Source: Thalassovita autumnalis (GTDB taxonomy: Bacteria > Pseudomonadota > Alphaproteobacteria > Rhodobacterales > Rhodobacteraceae). From it: DNA of 64,000 nt. Location: contig NZ_CYSB01000005.1 of NCBI RefSeq assembly GCF_001458255.1, forward strand, positions 186,001 to 250,000, written 5' to 3'. The position numbers and the translations under genes were made by a program. The notes under the pieces are model-generated. The model was not told the DNA's origin. It made no database searches and saw only the letters and a program-made list of their open reading frames with translations. This document shows, piece after piece, positions 62,301 to 64,000 of the stretch. Positions within the stretch are counted from its first letter, which is position 1, and each line of letters starts with the position of its first letter.

Positions 62301-62930
62301 ATGCTGAACGACAAGTTGAACTGGCGCTATGCCACCAAGAAGATGGACCCTTCGAAAGCCGTATCTGATGAGAAGCTGGAAGCGATCCTGAAGGCGATCG
62401 AACTGGCGCCGACCTCCAGCGGTCTGCAGCCCTATGAGGTTCTGGTCGTGACCAATCCCGATGTGCGCGCCAAGATCAAAGATGTGGCCTGGAACCAGGG
62501 ACAGATCGTCGATGGCTCGCACCTGTTGGTCTTCGCCGCTTGGGACAACTACACCGAAGCCCGCGTGGACAGTGTTACCGATCAGATGGCCGAAGAACGT
62601 GGTGGTCGCAGTGAAACGCTGGACGCATATTACACTAACCTCAAAAACATGTACCTGCCGCGCGACGCGGATGTGAATTTTGAGCACGCTGCCCGCCAGG
62701 CCTATATCGCTTTGGGCTTCGCTCTGGCCGCGGCCGCGGTGGAAGAGGTCGACAGCACCCCGATGGAAGGGTTCGATCCTGCTGCTGTGGATGAAATCCT
62801 GGGCCTGAAGGAACGTGGCTTGCGTTCGGTGTTGTTGCTGCCGTTGGGGTACCGCGCTGAGGAAGGCGACTGGCTGGTCAACATGAAAAAGGTCCGTCGT
62901 CCGCGCGACAAATTCATCACCACCATCTGA
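62301..62930 (+). CDS. nitroreductase family NAD(P)H-dependent oxidoreductase
   Basis: The 209-residue flavoprotein has LNWRYATKKMDPSKAVSDEKLEAIL (FMN-binding RYATKxxD), APTSSGLQPYEVLVVTN, and LLLPLGYRAEEGDWL, the NfsB/YfkO-type pattern. It is an FMN-dependent, oxygen-insensitive reductase of quinones or nitroaromatics; the physiological substrate is unknown. ATG 62301 begins the conserved N-terminus; a TTG at 62283 is also in frame. Confidence 0.87.
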   Translation: MLNDKLNWRYATKKMDPSKAVSDEKLEAILKAIELAPTSSGLQPYEVLVVTNPDVRAKIKDVAWNQGQIVDGSHLLVFAAWDNYTEARVDSVTDQMAEERGGRSETLDAYYTNLKNMYLPRDADVNFEHAARQAYIALGFALAAAAVEEVDSTPMEGFDPAAVDEILGLKERGLRSVLLLPLGYRAEEGDWLVNMKKVRRPRDKFITTI

Positions 62931-62953
62931 TTGCGATCACATCGTGATCTAAG

Positions 62954-62981
62954 CGGGGCCTGTCATCAGGTCCCGTTTTTT
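62954..62981 (+). terminator. intrinsic terminator after the nitroreductase gene
   Basis: CGGGGCCTG (62954-62962), TCAT, CAGGTCCCG (62967-62975) with one G-T pair, then TTTTTT. It overlaps the 3' end of the convergent GNAT gene. Confidence 0.9.
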
Positions 62982-63397
62982 GTTTGCTGCATCCAGATGT
63001 AGGTCGGGCCGATAGAGGTTTCGGTGCTGTACTTCTGGAAGGGCTCACCCTGTTGGGTGAAACCGTGGCGTTCATAAAACGATATGGCGCCAGCCCGCGC
63101 ATGTAGCCTGATGGGTTTGCACAGCCCATCCGCGCGCTCCATGGCAGCCTGCATCAGGGCAGTGCCGTGACCCTCACCTTGATACGTTGGTAGTGTCGCG
63201 AATTTGCGCAGTTGAATGAACGCGCCTTCGTCAAAAAGGCTTAACACCGTCACCAACTGGTTGCTGATAAACCCACCCAGGTGCACCGCCTGATCATCGC
63301 CCTCGACGCGACAAAACTCGGCTGGTTTGTCTGGCCAGAGGACTTGATGCCGGATCCAAAGCGCCTCATCAGCGGAGATGTCGCGGATGTCCGTCAT
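62966..63397 (-). CDS. GNAT family N-acetyltransferase
   Basis: The 143-residue protein has FATLPTYQGEGHGTALMQAAM (acetyl-CoA pyrophosphate loop QGxGxG/A variant QGEGHG) and HARAGAISFYERHGFTQQGEPF, the GNAT motif B. The substrate is unknown. It starts 271 bp before and divergent from rpsA. Confidence 0.87.
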   Translation of the reverse strand: MTDIRDISADEALWIRHQVLWPDKPAEFCRVEGDDQAVHLGGFISNQLVTVLSLFDEGAFIQLRKFATLPTYQGEGHGTALMQAAMERADGLCKPIRLHARAGAISFYERHGFTQQGEPFQKYSTETSIGPTYIWMQQTKNGT

Positions 63398-63668
63398 TTT
63401 GTCATTTGTCTCATCGGCGCGATCCGGCCTTTTCTACCTCGTGGCCCTTGCCAATAAGGCCAAAAAAACTTATAGGCACCTCATTCTTGTGACCGTCAAG
63501 AGTCGCGGATGAGGTGAGTAGGGTTTGAGAATCTCTCAGGCCCTTCTTCTTTGTTTGTGTGATCTCATCTTTCGGCTTCGTTGTCGCGGCTCAAGAAAAC
63601 ATGAAACCAAGACCTGCGGAGACAACCGTTGGCCAGTTAAATCGACTTGTAAAGGATTGATACGCCAG
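63398..63668 (+). other. GNAT-rpsA divergent intergenic region
   Basis: The 271-bp region should hold the rpsA promoter and a long leader. GGCC-TTGCCAATAA-GGCC near 63440-63460 and TGAGA-atc-TCTCA near 63525-63537 are small dyads. AAGGA at 63652-63656 is the likely SD of rpsA. I see no open reading frame of note. Confidence 0.4.
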
Positions 63669-64000
63669 ATGGCTATGACCTCGATGGAAGAGTTTGAAGC
63701 ACTCTTGAACGAAAGCTTCGAAATGGACACCCCGACTGAGGGTTCCGTTGTTAAAGGCAAGGTAATCGCAATTGAAGCGGGCCAGGCCATTATCGACGTT
63801 GGCTACAAGATGGAAGGCCGCGTTGAGCTGAAAGAATTCGCAAACCCCGGTGAAGCTCCTGAAATCGCTGTTGGCGACGAAGTAGAAGTTTACCTGCGCG
63901 CGGCTGAAAACGCCCGTGGCGAAGCTGTTATCTCGCGTGAGATGGCCCGCCGCGAAGAAGCATGGGATCGCCTGGAAAAAGCATACGCAGACGAGCAGCG
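63669..64000 (+). CDS. rpsA: 30S ribosomal protein S1 (5' part, cut by window end)
   Basis: The visible 110 residues start MAMTSMEEFEALLNESF and contain the first S1 RNA-binding domain (EGSVVKGKVIAIEAGQAIIDVGYKMEGRVELKEF), followed by the S1-typical ISREMARREEAWDRLEKAY. The gene runs off the window end. S1 helps mRNA binding on the 30S subunit. Confidence 0.95.
   Translation, partial: MAMTSMEEFEALLNESFEMDTPTEGSVVKGKVIAIEAGQAIIDVGYKMEGRVELKEFANPGEAPEIAVGDEVEVYLRAAENARGEAVISREMARREEAWDRLEKAYADEQ

Noticed and set aside
1-64000. Insertion sequence, prophage, integron or CRISPR array
   Set aside because: No transposase, integrase, phage structural gene, cas gene or regularly spaced repeat was found. 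The single tRNA gene has no adjacent integrase or visible att duplication.

Overview
The window is chromosomal DNA of a marine-type alphaproteobacterium, most likely a member of the Roseobacter group (Rhodobacteraceae). The grounds are: moderately high GC; a SAM/SAH riboswitch in front of metK, a class known mainly from Rhodobacterales; the gene order miaB-phoH-ybeY-corC-lnt-metK; a Fur/Irr-type regulator divergent from fabA; a pcaDCHGB operon; and a complete beta-hydroxyaspartate cycle (BHAC) cluster. The genus cannot be fixed from sequence alone. I saw no prophage, insertion sequence or CRISPR array.

Layout. 1-4.5 kb: MYG1-family hydrolase, alpha/beta hydrolase, tRNA-Arg(TCT), an SH3/Excalibur secreted protein, and a CsoR/RcnR-family repressor with a His-tailed MFS exporter (an InrS/NrsD-like metal-efflux pair). 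4.5-9.9 kb: the glyoxylate-assimilating BHAC operon bhcABCD with its divergent IclR regulator bhcR. 9.9-12 kb: two tandem paralogous LysR regulators. 12-20 kb: purine catabolism, with xdhABC, an NCS2 purine permease broken by an in-frame amber codon, and guanine deaminase. 20-24 kb: GMC oxidoreductase, class III aminotransferase, phosphoglycolate phosphatase. 24-27.5 kb: pobR-like regulator, pobA, type II dehydroquinase, SDR. 27.5-30.6 kb: molybdate transporter modABC and an ArsR/SqrR-like regulator. 30.7-33.1 kb: zinc alcohol dehydrogenase and a TetA-like MFS pump. 33.3-37.9 kb: pcaDCHG-(hydrolase)-pcaB, the protocatechuate branch. 38-41.8 kb: a four-gene operon (haloacid dehalogenase, alpha/beta hydrolase, PLP dehydratase, EEP-family protein). 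42-48 kb: FKBP isomerase, Fur/Irr, fabA and fabB separated by about 2 kb of accessory genes, and a conserved hypothetical. 48-60.4 kb: miaB, two secreted proteins sharing a small domain, phoH, ybeY, corC, lnt, metK, a ClpP-fold periplasmic protein, a BASS transporter, trmB, aroA. 60.4-64 kb: isochorismatase-like hydrolase with a MarR regulator, cmk, nitroreductase, GNAT, and the start of rpsA.

How the genes work together. Several modules converge on glyoxylate and on aromatic acids. Phosphoglycolate phosphatase (via glycolate) and purine degradation both can feed glyoxylate, which BhcA-D convert to oxaloacetate. Xanthine dehydrogenase needs a molybdenum cofactor, and modABC lies 11 kb away. 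PobA makes protocatechuate, which PcaHG, PcaB, PcaC and PcaD take to 3-oxoadipate; an extra esterase-like gene is embedded in the pca operon. The last 16 kb is mostly conserved core (tRNA and rRNA maturation, lipoprotein acylation, SAM synthesis, shikimate pathway, CMP kinase, ribosomal protein S1) into which small accessory genes have been inserted.

Limits: all functions are read from translated sequence and remembered family features. No database search, alignment program or RNA-folding tool was available.
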